In this document: in pieces, positions 24,866 to 32,988 of the stretch | How the letters are laid out: each line of letters opens with the position of its first letter | Numbering within the stretch: the first letter of the stretch is position 1 | Assembly: GCA_964580315.1 (NCBI GenBank) | Contig: CAZOKH010000028.1 | Span: 1-38,852 of the forward strand | DNA from: CAZOKH01 sp964580315 | Lineage (GTDB): Bacteria > Chloroflexota > Anaerolineae > Anaerolineales > Anaerolineaceae | Reading direction: 5' to 3' | DNA: 38,852 nucleotides | Translations under genes and position numbers: made by a program | Notes under the pieces: model-generated | Database searches by the model: none | The model's input: only the letters and a program-made list of their open reading frames with translations | Told to the model about the DNA's origin: nothing

Positions 24866-25951
24866 TTAAACAGCCAACCGCGTAACGGTAATTTCAGGCA
24901 TGGACTCAACAACATCACCAATTTTCCAAAGAGATATTTTATCCTGAATTGCCCGGGCAATCAAATCATCCGCCCGCTCGGCAGGTATTGACATAAGCAA
25001 ACCACCGCTTGTTTGCGGATCAAACAACATCATTTTTTCCTCTTCGGTTATATCCTTTTCAAAGATAACATGCTGTTTAAAAAATTCCATGTTATCAAAA
25101 GTACCGCCCGGGAATGCCCATTCTACGGCCAACTGTTTTGCACCTTCCACAAAGGGTATGGCATCCCAATAAAACCGCATTCCCACACCTGACGCTTTAG
25201 CCATTTCCCAACTATGGCCCAGCAAGCTGAAACCCGTTATATCCGTACAGGCATTTGCGCCGAACTCCAAAGCCAGCTCACCGGCTTGCCTGTTTAACTG
25301 TTTCATCCAATCAATCACATTAACCACCCATTCAGGCCTGGCTTTATCAGCTTTCAATGCAGTGGTGATTATGCCAAAGCCCAGCGGCTTGCTTAAAAAC
25401 AGGACATCACCCGGTTGCGCACTGCCTTTCGCCAACATATGGGCGGGGTCCACCATTCCAATCACCATCAACCCATATTTCGGCTCTTTGTCTTGCACTG
25501 TGTGACCGCCCGCAATAACCACGCCGGCTTCCAGCGCCTTTTCAGCGCCGCCGCGCAAAATCTCACTACCGACCTCGGTGGGTAAATGCGGCGGCAAAGC
25601 TGCCACATTCAAAGCCAGGAAAGGTTTGCCCCCCATGGCATACACATCTGACAGGCTGTTGGCAGCAGCAATCGCACCGTAGTCATAAGGATCATCTACA
25701 ACCGGTGTGAAGAAATCGGTGGTTACCACCAGGGCTCGTTGATCATCAATCTGCCACACCGCAGCATCGTCCGGCTGATCCAGCCCCGCCAGAAGATTGG
25801 GGTAATTGACAGAATTGAAGATGTTCTGAATAGGCCGCAGTACCTGCGCCAGCGTCTCCGCGTTGAGCTTGGAAGCTCAACCAGAACAGTTGGACAGGCT
25901 GGTTAACCGTATTCGTTTGCCCGATGATGTTTCAGCAGCCGGATCGATCAT
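24866..25951 (-). CDS. selD: Selenide, water dikinase; selenoprotein with in-frame UGA (Sec25)
   Basis: SelD makes selenophosphate, the Se donor for Sec-tRNA and selenouridine. An uninterrupted frame covers only 297 residues and lacks the N-terminus. Extending upstream in the same frame gives ATG at 25951, 361 residues, and a TGA at codon 25 (25879-25877) in the context 'LSNCSGUASKLNAETLAQVL'. That is the position of the active Cys/Sec of SelD, and several SelD proteins are known to be selenoproteins. AGAGG sits 4 bases before this ATG. Later motifs include 'ALVVTTDFFTPVVDD' and 'DYGAIAAANSLSDVYAMGG'. The gene is the last of the selenium operon, 18 bases after the DUF3343 gene. It needs a SelA/SelB/SelC system elsewhere. 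Confidence 0.93.
25833..25850 (-). promoter_or_regulatory. Possible SECIS apex for selD Sec25
   Basis: Downstream of the UGA, GCAG and CUGC with outer GGC/GCC form a hairpin with loop GUA. The loop G and U lie at +34 and +35 after the UGA, within the 16-37 spread I recall for bacterial SECIS loops. Other short hairpins also form here, so the exact element is uncertain. Confidence 0.45.
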
Positions 25952-25969
25952 TTTTCCTCTTTCCAATTA

Positions 25970-26194
25970 TCAAACCAGGTCAATCATCGCCTGGATTTCA
26001 ATGCCCGAGTTATCTACGATTTCTTGCACACGCTGGCGGTCAGCCCTGGAATACCGCACGCAAACCCCGCAGTCTGAACTGAGCTGGCGCGGCACGGGTG
26101 CCATCTGGCAGGCAATGCCGGCCTTTGAAAATTGTTTTTCAAAATAAATGGCATGTGTGGTTGAGTGGACCAACAATACCGTTTCAGCTTTCAT
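25970..26194 (-). CDS. DUF3343 putative selenium/sulfur carrier-like protein
   Basis: The 74-residue protein resembles DUF3343: 'TVLLVHSTTHAIYFEKQFSKAG' then 'PVPRQLSSDCGVCVRYS' with a conserved Cys pair. The family is often found in selenium gene clusters and is thought, without direct proof that I can cite, to carry or handle Se/S. It overlaps the upstream aminotransferase gene by 4 bases and lies 18 bases before selD. Its place between a desulfurase homologue and SelD fits Se transfer. Confidence 0.85.
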   Translation of the reverse strand: MKAETVLLVHSTTHAIYFEKQFSKAGIACQMAPVPRQLSSDCGVCVRYSRADRQRVQEIVDNSGIEIQAMIDLV

Positions 26195-27351
26195 CGCCTT
26201 TTTGCCTCCATTGCCAGGTTTTTCACCGCGCTCAATGCCAAATCTACCTCTTGTTTCGTATTCATCATCCCCAGGCTAAAGCGAACCGTACCTACCGGGA
26301 AGCTGCCGATAGTATGATGCGCCGCGGGTGAACAATGCAAACCTACCCGGCAAAGGATACCATATTCCTGGTCTAACCGCTCACCTGCTTCGGAAGGCTG
26401 CATATTCCGGATATTGAATGAAAATGTTGCCAACTGGTTTTCAAAATCAGAAGCCTTATAAACATCTACACCCGGAATATCATGCAGTCCCGCCAGCAAA
26501 TGATGCGTCAAGGTTAACTCATGCTCTCGGATTGACTCAATCTTGCGTTCCTGAATCCACTGCATTCCCGCCAGCAGCCCCGCAACTCCAATGGTGTTGG
26601 GTGTGCCGCTCTCAAACATGTCGGGGAGAAAGCGCGGGTGATACTCTCTTTCTGATGCGCTGCCAGTGCCGCCGCTTTTGAGGGGCTTCCAGTTACTCAG
26701 TGAGACCCGGCTGCCAATGATCAATCCGCCTGTGCCCATTGGGCCAAACAAGGCTTTATGCCCGGTAAACGCCAGCAAATCAATTTGGTCTTCCACCATA
26801 TCAACCGGGTATGCACCTGCCGTCTGTGCCTCATCTGTCAGCAGCAACAGGTCATGCCGCCGTGCAATTTTTCCAATCTCCCGCACCGGTTGAATTGTGC
26901 CGGTAACATTCGATCCGCGATTCACCACAAACAGGGTGGTATTGGGACGAATGGCCTGTTCGAAATCCAATGGGTTCAAACTGCCGTCTGGCGCGCATTT
27001 CACCACCGACAATTCCACACCGCCCGCCTCCAAATCGCGCAGCGGGCGCATTACCGAATTGTGTTCCATGCTGGTGGTCACCACGTGATCGCCGGGTTTC
27101 AACAGTCCGCGCAGCGCCAGGTTGAGCGCCTCGGTCACATTCATCGTAAAAACCACCCGCATCGGATCTTCAGCGTGAAAGGTGTCCACCGTCATCTCCC
27201 GAGCAGCAAATAACAGGCGCGCCGCTTGAATAGCCAGTTGATGCCCAGATCGACCCGGCGAAGCGCCTATGTCCTGTTGATAATGAACCATCGCCTCGAT
27301 CACACCGGCTGGTTTGGGAAAAGAAGTTGCAGCATTGTCAAAATAGATCAT
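26191..27351 (-). CDS. Class-V aminotransferase / cysteine desulfurase-family protein
   Basis: The 386-residue PLP enzyme has the Schiff-base Lys199 preceded by His198 in 'TGHKALFGPMGTGG', 'TDEAQTAGAYPVD' for the PLP Asp, and the catalytic-loop cysteines C334 and C340 in 'GILCRVGLHCSPAAHH'. This matches the selenium-linked subgroup of cysteine desulfurases that appear with selD, yedE and yedF. It could release S from Cys or Se from Sec for SelD. AGGA precedes the ATG. The DUF3343 gene overlaps its stop by 4 bases. Confidence 0.9.
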   Translation of the reverse strand: MIYFDNAATSFPKPAGVIEAMVHYQQDIGASPGRSGHQLAIQAARLLFAAREMTVDTFHAEDPMRVVFTMNVTEALNLALRGLLKPGDHVVTTSMEHNSVMRPLRDLEAGGVELSVVKCAPDGSLNPLDFEQAIRPNTTLFVVNRGSNVTGTIQPVREIGKIARRHDLLLLTDEAQTAGAYPVDMVEDQIDLLAFTGHKALFGPMGTGGLIIGSRVSLSNWKPLKSGGTGSASEREYHPRFLPDMFESGTPNTIGVAGLLAGMQWIQERKIESIREHELTLTHHLLAGLHDIPGVDVYKASDFENQLATFSFNIRNMQPSEAGERLDQEYGILCRVGLHCSPAAHHTIGSFPVGTVRFSLGMMNTKQEVDLALSAVKNLAMEAKRR

Positions 27352-27367
27352 GATTTATTCCTGTTCA

Positions 27368-27408
27368 GGGAACCTGGAGTTTTTTTGAATCATGTCTCCA
27401 GGGTTCCC
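27368..27408. other. Intercistronic hairpin between yedF and the desulfurase gene
   Basis: GGGAACCTGGAG (27368-27379) pairs with CTCCAGGGTTCCC (27396-27408), a 12-bp stem with one bulged base and a 16-base loop. On the minus strand no U-run follows, so it is likelier a processing or stability site than a terminator. On the plus strand TTTT follows, but no plus gene ends here. Confidence 0.5.
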
Positions 27409-27427
27409 TTTTATCATGCCTGAATGG

Positions 27428-27640
27428 TTATTTTTCACGATCGATTGTGAGGCTGAAACCATCCTCACAATCCTGAACATCCACTTTGCAGCCCATCGCC
27501 TGGGTGGCGCGGCGCACATTTTCTCTGGATGTAACCGTGTCAACCAACACCTCAAAGGGAAATTCACCGGCCTGCACCGCCTGCCGCGCCATCATCACCG
27601 GCTGCGGGCACGAATATCCACGCGCATCTACCTTTTTCAT
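27428..27640 (-). CDS. yedF: YedF / TusA-like selenium metabolism protein
   Basis: The 70-residue product has the TusA fold signature 'VDARGYSCPQPVMMARQAV' with the CPxP Cys that carries sulfur or selenium. Longer YedF proteins have a second domain; here only the TusA-like one is present. GGAG lies 7 bases before the ATG at 27640, whereas the longer in-frame start at 27688 overlaps yedE. It follows yedE by 16 bases, a constant pairing in selenium clusters. Confidence 0.88.
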   Translation of the reverse strand: MKKVDARGYSCPQPVMMARQAVQAGEFPFEVLVDTVTSRENVRRATQAMGCKVDVQDCEDGFSLTIDREK

Positions 27641-27656
27641 TTTGATCTCCTCGGTT

Positions 27657-28775
27657 CTACGCAAGTTTTTCACGCATGCTGAAACCAATAGCCAGGCACA
27701 CCACCATGCCCAGCACTACCGCTGCCATTCCGAAGGATGAAATTCCACCAACAGTCAGCACACCGTCTGCCAGGGCATCCGGTTTTCCAGCCAGGTTGAA
27801 ATTATGGGCAAATGCCGCACCAAAAATCATGCCAAAAACAAATACTGCCGCATCTGAATCTCCCTCACCTGCCAAAAATAACTGGCGGCCCGGGCAGCCG
27901 CCCGCCAGCGCGAACGCCAGACCTGACAGCGCCATTCCTAAAAAGTTCCAAAGATGATTACTGTGAGCAACTGGTTGGGCTGCAAAACCGGGGTTGAATT
28001 GACCCCAAACCAGGTTCGCCAGAAATGCTGATATCACAAGAGCGCCTAATCCGCTTATCAGGTGGGTATCATTCATCAAGATAACGTCGCGAATGGAGCC
28101 CATGGTGCAAAACCGGGTTCGCTGCGCCAAAAAGCCGATAATTAATCCCACAATCAAGGCAAAAAAAAGCGGCGCAAACATTGACCCTGGTCCTTTTTCA
28201 CTGAAAAAGATAGGAGCGCCTTCACCAAACACCGGTTTTGCAATCAGCAAATACAATAAACCCAGCATGGTAACCGGCAAAATCCACCCGGCAGCAGCGC
28301 GCATTTTCGTTGCACGCCCCAGGTTGTAGCCTTTCTTAAGAAAAAATACTCCAATGGTAATACCCAGCGCCAACCCGGCAATTCCTGTCACGGCATTCAA
28401 ATCGCCGCCAGCCAGGCGAAGCATGGCGCGCCACGGGCACCCCAGGAAAACCAACGCGCCAATCATGGCAAATGCACCCAGCACAAAGCGCATCACCGGC
28501 GCCGATCCGCCTCTCGCCTTGAACTCTCCGAAGAGCAGCGCCGCCAGGGTTGAACCCAGCACCATTCCAATAATTTCAGGGCGAATATACTGGGTGGTGG
28601 CTGCCCGATGCAAACCCAGCGCACCGGTTATGTCTCGTTCAAAACACGCCACACAAATCCCCATATTGGGTGGGTTGCCCAGTTTTTGCAGCAGCGCCGC
28701 CAGCACGCCAATCACGGCGCCCACCAGCACAATCCCCAACCTTGAAGCAAAAAAACGTGTCAACTTATCTTTCAT
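27657..28775 (-). CDS. yedE: YedE / YeeE-family selenium metabolism membrane protein
   Basis: The 372-residue protein has about ten transmembrane segments and the YeeE/YedE conserved motifs 'GNPPNMGICVACFERDITG', 'FLGCPWRAMLRLAGGDLNA', 'RTRFCTMGSIRDV' and 'AGGCPGRQLFLAGEGDSDA', each with a Cys likely on a transport path. Related YeeE imports thiosulfate; in a selenium cluster the cargo may be a selenium species. AGGAG lies 9 bases before the ATG. A terminator hairpin and a candidate small selenoprotein gene lie upstream. Confidence 0.9.
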   Translation of the reverse strand: MKDKLTRFFASRLGIVLVGAVIGVLAALLQKLGNPPNMGICVACFERDITGALGLHRAATTQYIRPEIIGMVLGSTLAALLFGEFKARGGSAPVMRFVLGAFAMIGALVFLGCPWRAMLRLAGGDLNAVTGIAGLALGITIGVFFLKKGYNLGRATKMRAAAGWILPVTMLGLLYLLIAKPVFGEGAPIFFSEKGPGSMFAPLFFALIVGLIIGFLAQRTRFCTMGSIRDVILMNDTHLISGLGALVISAFLANLVWGQFNPGFAAQPVAHSNHLWNFLGMALSGLAFALAGGCPGRQLFLAGEGDSDAAVFVFGMIFGAAFAHNFNLAGKPDALADGVLTVGGISSFGMAAVVLGMVVCLAIGFSMREKLA

Positions 28776-28837
28776 AAAACCAATCTCCTGTGTTGAAATA
28801 AATTACCCCTTGCACATCATTTACAACGTACAAAGGG

Positions 28838-28873
28838 AAATAAACAACCGCCAGCACGTCCGCCGGCGGTTGT
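28838..28873 (-). terminator. Terminator between the small selenoprotein and yedE
   Basis: ACAACCGCC and GGCGGTTGT form a 9-bp stem with a 12-base loop, followed by TTTATTT. It lies 21 bases after the small ORF, before yedE. It could lower, rather than block, transcription into the yedE operon. Confidence 0.65.
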
Positions 28874-28893
28874 GGAGATTGGCACAAACTCAA

Positions 28894-29031
28894 TTAGAGA
28901 ATGGCGAAAACACCGCAGCAGGCGACATGCGGGTTCCAGCCTGCGAGCGCTGACCCAGCGCCCCAGGTTGAAACTCAGGCGAGTTGTTTAATCGCAATGA
29001 AATAAAAAATGGTCTTGGTTTCCATATACAT
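28894..29031 (-). CDS. Candidate small selenoprotein (45 residues, Sec19)
   Basis: A 46-codon frame with ATG at 29031 (alternative ATG at 29025), TGA at codon 19 (28977-28975) and TAA at 28894. The reading is a hydrophobic N-terminus (TIFYFIAIKQLA), Sec, then 'VSTWGAGSALAGWNPHVACC' and a short hydrophobic end. It is not a family I recognise. The reason to call it is the RNA after the UGA: a 17-bp hairpin with a GGGUC loop, detailed in the findings. It lies upstream of yedE in a Se-supply operon and behind a Sec-encoding selD. An extended -10 (TGC TAAGAT, 29074-29066) could drive it. The ribosome site is weak (GAGAG). If the UGA is a stop it would be an 18-residue leader peptide. Confidence 0.65.
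28933..28974 (-). promoter_or_regulatory. SECIS-like hairpin directly after the UGA
   Basis: Positions +1 to +42 after the UGA pair almost end to end: outer GUUUC with GGAAC, inner CC-UG with CA-GG, then GGGCGCU with AGCGCUC, capped by loop GGGUC. One mismatch and one bulged base break it. The E. coli fdhF SECIS has GGUC in its apical loop about 18 bases after the UGA; here GGUC begins at +20. Confidence 0.7.
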
Positions 29032-29065
29032 TCGCTCTCAAATCTTCAAAGAAAACTACCCCTTT

Positions 29066-29074
29066 ATCTTAGCA
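29066..29074 (-). promoter_or_regulatory. Candidate extended -10 before the small selenoprotein
   Basis: On the minus strand TGC is followed by TAAGAT (29071-29066). The -10 hexamer matches TATAAT at four of six positions. It lies 35 bases before the ATG and 19 bases after the ccmF stop. Confidence 0.35.
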
Positions 29075-29093
29075 GATAATCGTGATTTGTGAT

Positions 29094-31055
29094 TCATTTT
29101 TTAAAAATCAAAGTTGCCAGTCCAGCACAGCCCATTATTATTCCCCCAATCCACACCCACACCATCAACGGAGATTGCACCAGTTCAACTTCCACCCCAT
29201 CTTCAGCATCCCAACTTTTCATCAACAACATCACATCGCCCGCCAGTGTGCTATCTACTGCCGGAACAGTCAATTCTGTTTGCGCCTCTTTATAAAAATC
29301 CAGACGCGGTGTCAAATAGATCGTTCTACCCCCGCCATCCGAAAGTCCAAAAAAAGCCGCTGTGGATTCACGCACATCTGGTTGATCCTCAATTTTGACA
29401 TCGTTGAATTGAACCTGAATATCTCGATGCTGAAAATGCATACCCTGCTTTAGAATTTCAGTCGTGCGGGTTTGCAACATTTCAACACCTACGATTCCCA
29501 GCGTCAGCAGGGCAGCTCCGGCATGTATGCCCCATATACTCCAACGATAAGATTGGTTTTCTTTTGATAATGAATTCTCACTCCACATTCCAATCAAAGC
29601 AAACAACTGCATGATTGTTGCGCTCAGAGTTGTGCCTGCCAACCAGAATCCAAACCACACCGCAGGTCGCGACTCGCCGCTGATTGCCAGGCCGAGTGGA
29701 ACCGCCAACGCCATAACCGGCACCAGCCACCACAAACGTCCCATCCCTTCCTTATTCACAACCAGCGGGTGCAGCCCCATCAGCGTAACAAGCACAGCAA
29801 AAAGAGGAACCGTCCAGGTTTTGTACTGGCCTGGTGTGGTGAGAAGCGGCTGGTTAATCAGCCAGGATGAAAACAACGGTTTCAATAACCCGGCAAGGCA
29901 AATTGCCACAAGGCCGCAAAATATCAGCCCTGTGATCAGCGCGGTGCCGGATTCAAAATCCTTCTGTTTCGTTTGAACTTCAGATACCCTCTGCCTGTTA
30001 TTGAGCAAAACCAGACCAATCGAAAGCAAAATCAGAACGGTCATAAAAACAGCAAAGTAAATCCCGATGTTGCTTTGCGCATACGCATGCAGTGAATCTA
30101 ATACCCCGGCGCGTGTGAAAAACACCCCCAGTACCACCAGGTCAAAGGTCAGAACCATCATGATGCGGTTCCAAATGCGGAAACGCCCGCTGCGCATCTC
30201 GGCGCCAACCGTGTGCAAAAAAGCCGCACTGCTGAACCAGGGCAGCAGCGCCGCCACTTCGACCGGGTCCCAGCCCCAGTATCCTCCCCAGTCCAGAACA
30301 TCGTATGCCCAGCGGCTGCCCAGAACCAGCCCAAAGGTCAGGAACACCCAGCCAAACAACATCCAATCGCGAGCGCGCTTCAACCAGTGTCCATCACCAT
30401 CCTTATCAATTGCATTGGAAACTGCCAGCGCAAAAGGAACAGCATAGGCTGTCATTCCCAGGTACAACAAGGGGGGATGGAGAATCATGGCAACATGCCG
30501 CAACAAGGGATTTAACCCTTTGCCCTGAGCAGGCGCAAACAACCGGCTGCCTTCAGCCGCGAAGAATCCCGTCCATTGCTCCCCGCTCGCCGTAATCCAG
30601 GTTAGATCAAACGGATTTTCAATGAATAACGACAGGCTGATAAAAAAGGTCAATAAAAATAACAAGATAACCCGAAACCAGGAATCCCTTACGAACCACT
30701 TGTCATCCCGAACAGCCCAACAAGAAACCGCGCTCAACACCCAGCTCCAAAACAACAGCGAGCCCGCCTGGCCGCCCCACAGCGCCGAGATTTTATTCAG
30801 CGCAGGCAGTGTCCGGCTGCTTACCAGGTAAACCGAGTGCACTTCAAAACGATCACAGAAAATCAGAATCAGCAGGCACACCACCGCCAGGCTGAGCAAT
30901 ACAAACACAGCCCGAATTGCCCAACAGGTGAAGAAAGTCCATCTACGATCTACCCGCGCACGCCGAAAAATTGCTGAACCCGCCCCCAGCACAGCCATTG
31001 CCCAGGCGCACAGCAGACCTGCAAAACCAATTGTCGGTAATATCCAGATGAGCAT
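29094..31055 (-). CDS. ccmF: CcmF-like cytochrome c-type biogenesis protein
   Basis: The 653-residue protein has about 14 transmembrane segments and the heme-handling WWD motif 'WGGYWGWDPVEVAALLPW'. 'ISALWGGQAGSLLFWSWVLS' and 'LLRHVAMILHPPLLYLGM' are other CcmF blocks. In system I, CcmF is the heme lyase partner that attaches heme to apocytochrome c outside the membrane. No ccmA-E or ccmH genes adjoin it. AGGA is 6 bases before the ATG at 31055. A longer in-frame start at 31145 is less likely. It diverges from pyrD with 158 bases between starts. Confidence 0.92.
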   Translation of the reverse strand: MLIWILPTIGFAGLLCAWAMAVLGAGSAIFRRARVDRRWTFFTCWAIRAVFVLLSLAVVCLLILIFCDRFEVHSVYLVSSRTLPALNKISALWGGQAGSLLFWSWVLSAVSCWAVRDDKWFVRDSWFRVILLFLLTFFISLSLFIENPFDLTWITASGEQWTGFFAAEGSRLFAPAQGKGLNPLLRHVAMILHPPLLYLGMTAYAVPFALAVSNAIDKDGDGHWLKRARDWMLFGWVFLTFGLVLGSRWAYDVLDWGGYWGWDPVEVAALLPWFSSAAFLHTVGAEMRSGRFRIWNRIMMVLTFDLVVLGVFFTRAGVLDSLHAYAQSNIGIYFAVFMTVLILLSIGLVLLNNRQRVSEVQTKQKDFESGTALITGLIFCGLVAICLAGLLKPLFSSWLINQPLLTTPGQYKTWTVPLFAVLVTLMGLHPLVVNKEGMGRLWWLVPVMALAVPLGLAISGESRPAVWFGFWLAGTTLSATIMQLFALIGMWSENSLSKENQSYRWSIWGIHAGAALLTLGIVGVEMLQTRTTEILKQGMHFQHRDIQVQFNDVKIEDQPDVRESTAAFFGLSDGGGRTIYLTPRLDFYKEAQTELTVPAVDSTLAGDVMLLMKSWDAEDGVEVELVQSPLMVWVWIGGIIMGCAGLATLIFKK

Positions 31056-31065
31056 ACCTATCCTG

Positions 31066-31213
31066 ACTTCATAAAAAAATACAAGCAGATTTGGATTAAG
31101 TATATCGAAAAAAACACGGCGGGAGAGTAATCCAAATTTTGCCATAAAGGATTTCTTGTTTTTCTTGCTATAATGCTGCTAACCAAACTCTGATCGAAAT
31201 GGTGAGGAAATGA
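31066..31213. promoter_or_regulatory. Divergent promoter region with an extended -10 for pyrD
   Basis: TATAAT at 31169-31174 is preceded by TGC, an extended -10, 39 bases before the pyrD ATG. No clear -35 is at the usual distance. The ccmF promoter should lie in the same gap, but I could not place it. Confidence 0.55.
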
Positions 31214-32143
31214 ATGTCTGAACCTGACCTGACCTGCAAATTTTTAGACCTCACATTCCCCAATCCCCTGGTGCTGGCTTCCGGCATCATTGGCACCAGC
31301 GCCACGTTGCTGAAGCGCGCTGCCCTGGCCGGGGCCGGTGCAGTTACCGCCAAAAGCGCCGGACCTGCTCCACGCGCCGGTCACCCCAACCCGGTGGCCC
31401 TCGACTGGGAATACGGCGTGATCAACGCCATTGGGCTCACCAACCCCGGCGCCGAAGAAGAAGCAAAAATGCTGCACGAGGCTGTCGGCCAGCTTAAACC
31501 ACTGGGTGTGCCGCTGATCGCCAGCATTTTCGCCGGAACATTGGAAGAATTCTCCAGGGTTGCCGCCGCCATTGAGCACGCACAGCCTGATCTGATTGAA
31601 GTAAACATCTCCTGCCCCAACGTGGCCGACGATTTCGGCACGCCTTTTGCCGCCAGCGCTGAAAGCGCCGCCCAGGTGACCCAGGCTGTCAAATCGGCCG
31701 TGCGGATTCCCATCAGCATCAAACTGGCGCCCAACGTGCCCAACATCGGACGCATTGCCGCTGCGGCGGTGGAAGCCGGCGCCGATGCCATCACCGCCGT
31801 CAACACCATGCCCGGCATGCTGATTAATTTCGAGGCGCGCAAGCCGGTGCTTTCCAACCGCACCGGGGGCATATCAGGTCATGCCCTCAAACCCATCGCC
31901 CTGCGCTGTGTGGCTGAAATTGCCGCATCCGTCAAAGTTCCCATCATCGGTACCGGCGGGGTGTCCAACGGACGAGACGCCGCAGAAATGATCATGGCGG
32001 GCGCAACAGCCGTCGGAGTGGGCTCAGCTGTGTGGTATGGAGGTGTTGGAGTCTTAACCACCATCCTGCAAGAATTGACCGCCCTCATGCAGGCCGAAAA
32101 ATTCGACAACCTGGAAGCCATGCGAGGAATAATCTTAAAATGA
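31214..32143 (+). CDS. pyrD: Dihydroorotate dehydrogenase B, catalytic subunit
   Basis: The 309-residue flavoprotein oxidises dihydroorotate to orotate in pyrimidine synthesis. The active-site Cys134 lies in 'EVNISCPNVADD', the hallmark of class 1B, which uses Cys as base and passes electrons to a PyrK partner. 'IGTGGVSNGRDAAEMIMAGA' is the FMN phosphate site. Opening 'LTFPNPLVLASGI' is typical. GGTGAGGAA precedes the ATG. It overlaps the next gene by 4 bases, and that gene is the expected electron-transfer subunit. Confidence 0.97.
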   Translation: MSEPDLTCKFLDLTFPNPLVLASGIIGTSATLLKRAALAGAGAVTAKSAGPAPRAGHPNPVALDWEYGVINAIGLTNPGAEEEAKMLHEAVGQLKPLGVPLIASIFAGTLEEFSRVAAAIEHAQPDLIEVNISCPNVADDFGTPFAASAESAAQVTQAVKSAVRIPISIKLAPNVPNIGRIAAAAVEAGADAITAVNTMPGMLINFEARKPVLSNRTGGISGHALKPIALRCVAEIAASVKVPIIGTGGVSNGRDAAEMIMAGATAVGVGSAVWYGGVGVLTTILQELTALMQAEKFDNLEAMRGIILK

Positions 32144-32934
32144 AAACCGAATCTCACCTGTCATCACCCTCTACTGCCACACATCAGGTTTTCACCGTTG
32201 CCGAAGTACATCAAGAAAACTACCGCACCAAAACCTTCATTTTCAACGAGAGCCTGCCCGCCAACCCGGGGCAATTTGTCATGCTGTGGCTGCCCGAACT
32301 TTGTGAAAGGCCCTTTAGCATTGCCGGCAGCACGCCGTTTCGCATGACGGTTGTTTCTGTCGGTTGCATGAGTGAGGGCATTAACAGTTTGCATGTGGGC
32401 GACAGGATGTGGGTGCGCGGCCCACTGGGGCAGGGATTCAAAATTCGCGGCAAGCGATTGCTGCTGGTAGCGGGCGGGTATGGTATTGCCCCGCTGTTGT
32501 TCCTGGCAAAAGAAGCCCAAAAGCAAGATTGTGAAGTCGATGTGGTCATCGGCGCCCGCACCGCCAATGACATTTTGTTGGTGCATGAATTTGAAAAGAT
32601 CGGCTTGCTGCCGCGCATCGTTACCGATGACGGCAGCCTGGGAGCAAAAGGCATTGCCACCGATATGATGGAAGCCTCCATCCAGGAACAGCGACCCGAT
32701 TGCGTGTACGCCTGCGGCCCGACCAAAATGCTGCAAGCCGTGGAAGAAAAAGCCCGCCGGCACAAAATACCCCACCAGCTTTCATGGGAAGCCGTTATGC
32801 GCTGCGGCATGGGCCTGTGCGGCAGCTGCGAATTGGATCACGATGAGCCTTATCAGGGTTCCTCACCAACCCCTGCTCATCACAACTCGGGGTGGCTGGT
32901 GTGCATGGATGGGCCGGTTTCCTATTCGGAATAA
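32140..32934 (+). CDS. pyrK: Dihydroorotate dehydrogenase B electron-transfer subunit
   Basis: The 264-residue protein has an FAD-binding region ('GQFVMLWLPELCERPFSIAG'), an NAD-binding region ('LLLVAGGYGIAPLLFLAKEA'), and a C-terminal [2Fe-2S] site. The Cys-rich motif is C-x4-C-x2-C in 'RCGMGLCGSCELD' with a later Cys in 'GWLVCMDGPV'. It carries electrons from the PyrD flavin to NAD+. ATG at 32140 overlaps the pyrD stop (ATGA). An upstream in-frame start inside pyrD is not needed. A terminator follows. Confidence 0.94.
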   Translation: MKTESHLSSPSTATHQVFTVAEVHQENYRTKTFIFNESLPANPGQFVMLWLPELCERPFSIAGSTPFRMTVVSVGCMSEGINSLHVGDRMWVRGPLGQGFKIRGKRLLLVAGGYGIAPLLFLAKEAQKQDCEVDVVIGARTANDILLVHEFEKIGLLPRIVTDDGSLGAKGIATDMMEASIQEQRPDCVYACGPTKMLQAVEEKARRHKIPHQLSWEAVMRCGMGLCGSCELDHDEPYQGSSPTPAHHNSGWLVCMDGPVSYSE

Positions 32935-32947
32935 ACAGGGTTTGCTT

Positions 32948-32988
32948 AAAAACGTCCGGTGTGTCATTCACCCCGGACGTTTTTTGCT
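32948..32988 (+). terminator. Terminator after pyrD-pyrK
   Basis: AAAAACGTCCGG pairs with CCGGACGTTTTT (12 bp) with a 13-base loop. The U-run follows the stem. Confidence 0.9.

Noticed and set aside
24866..25759. GTG-started 297-residue SelD
   Set aside because: It lacks the N-terminal active-site segment. Reading the UGA at 25877 as Sec restores the complete protein with a good ribosome site, so the GTG start is an artefact of treating UGA as stop.
28933..28974. Hairpin as the ccmF terminator instead of a SECIS
   Set aside because: It has no U-run after the stem and lies about 120 bases past the ccmF stop, starting right after an in-frame UGA.
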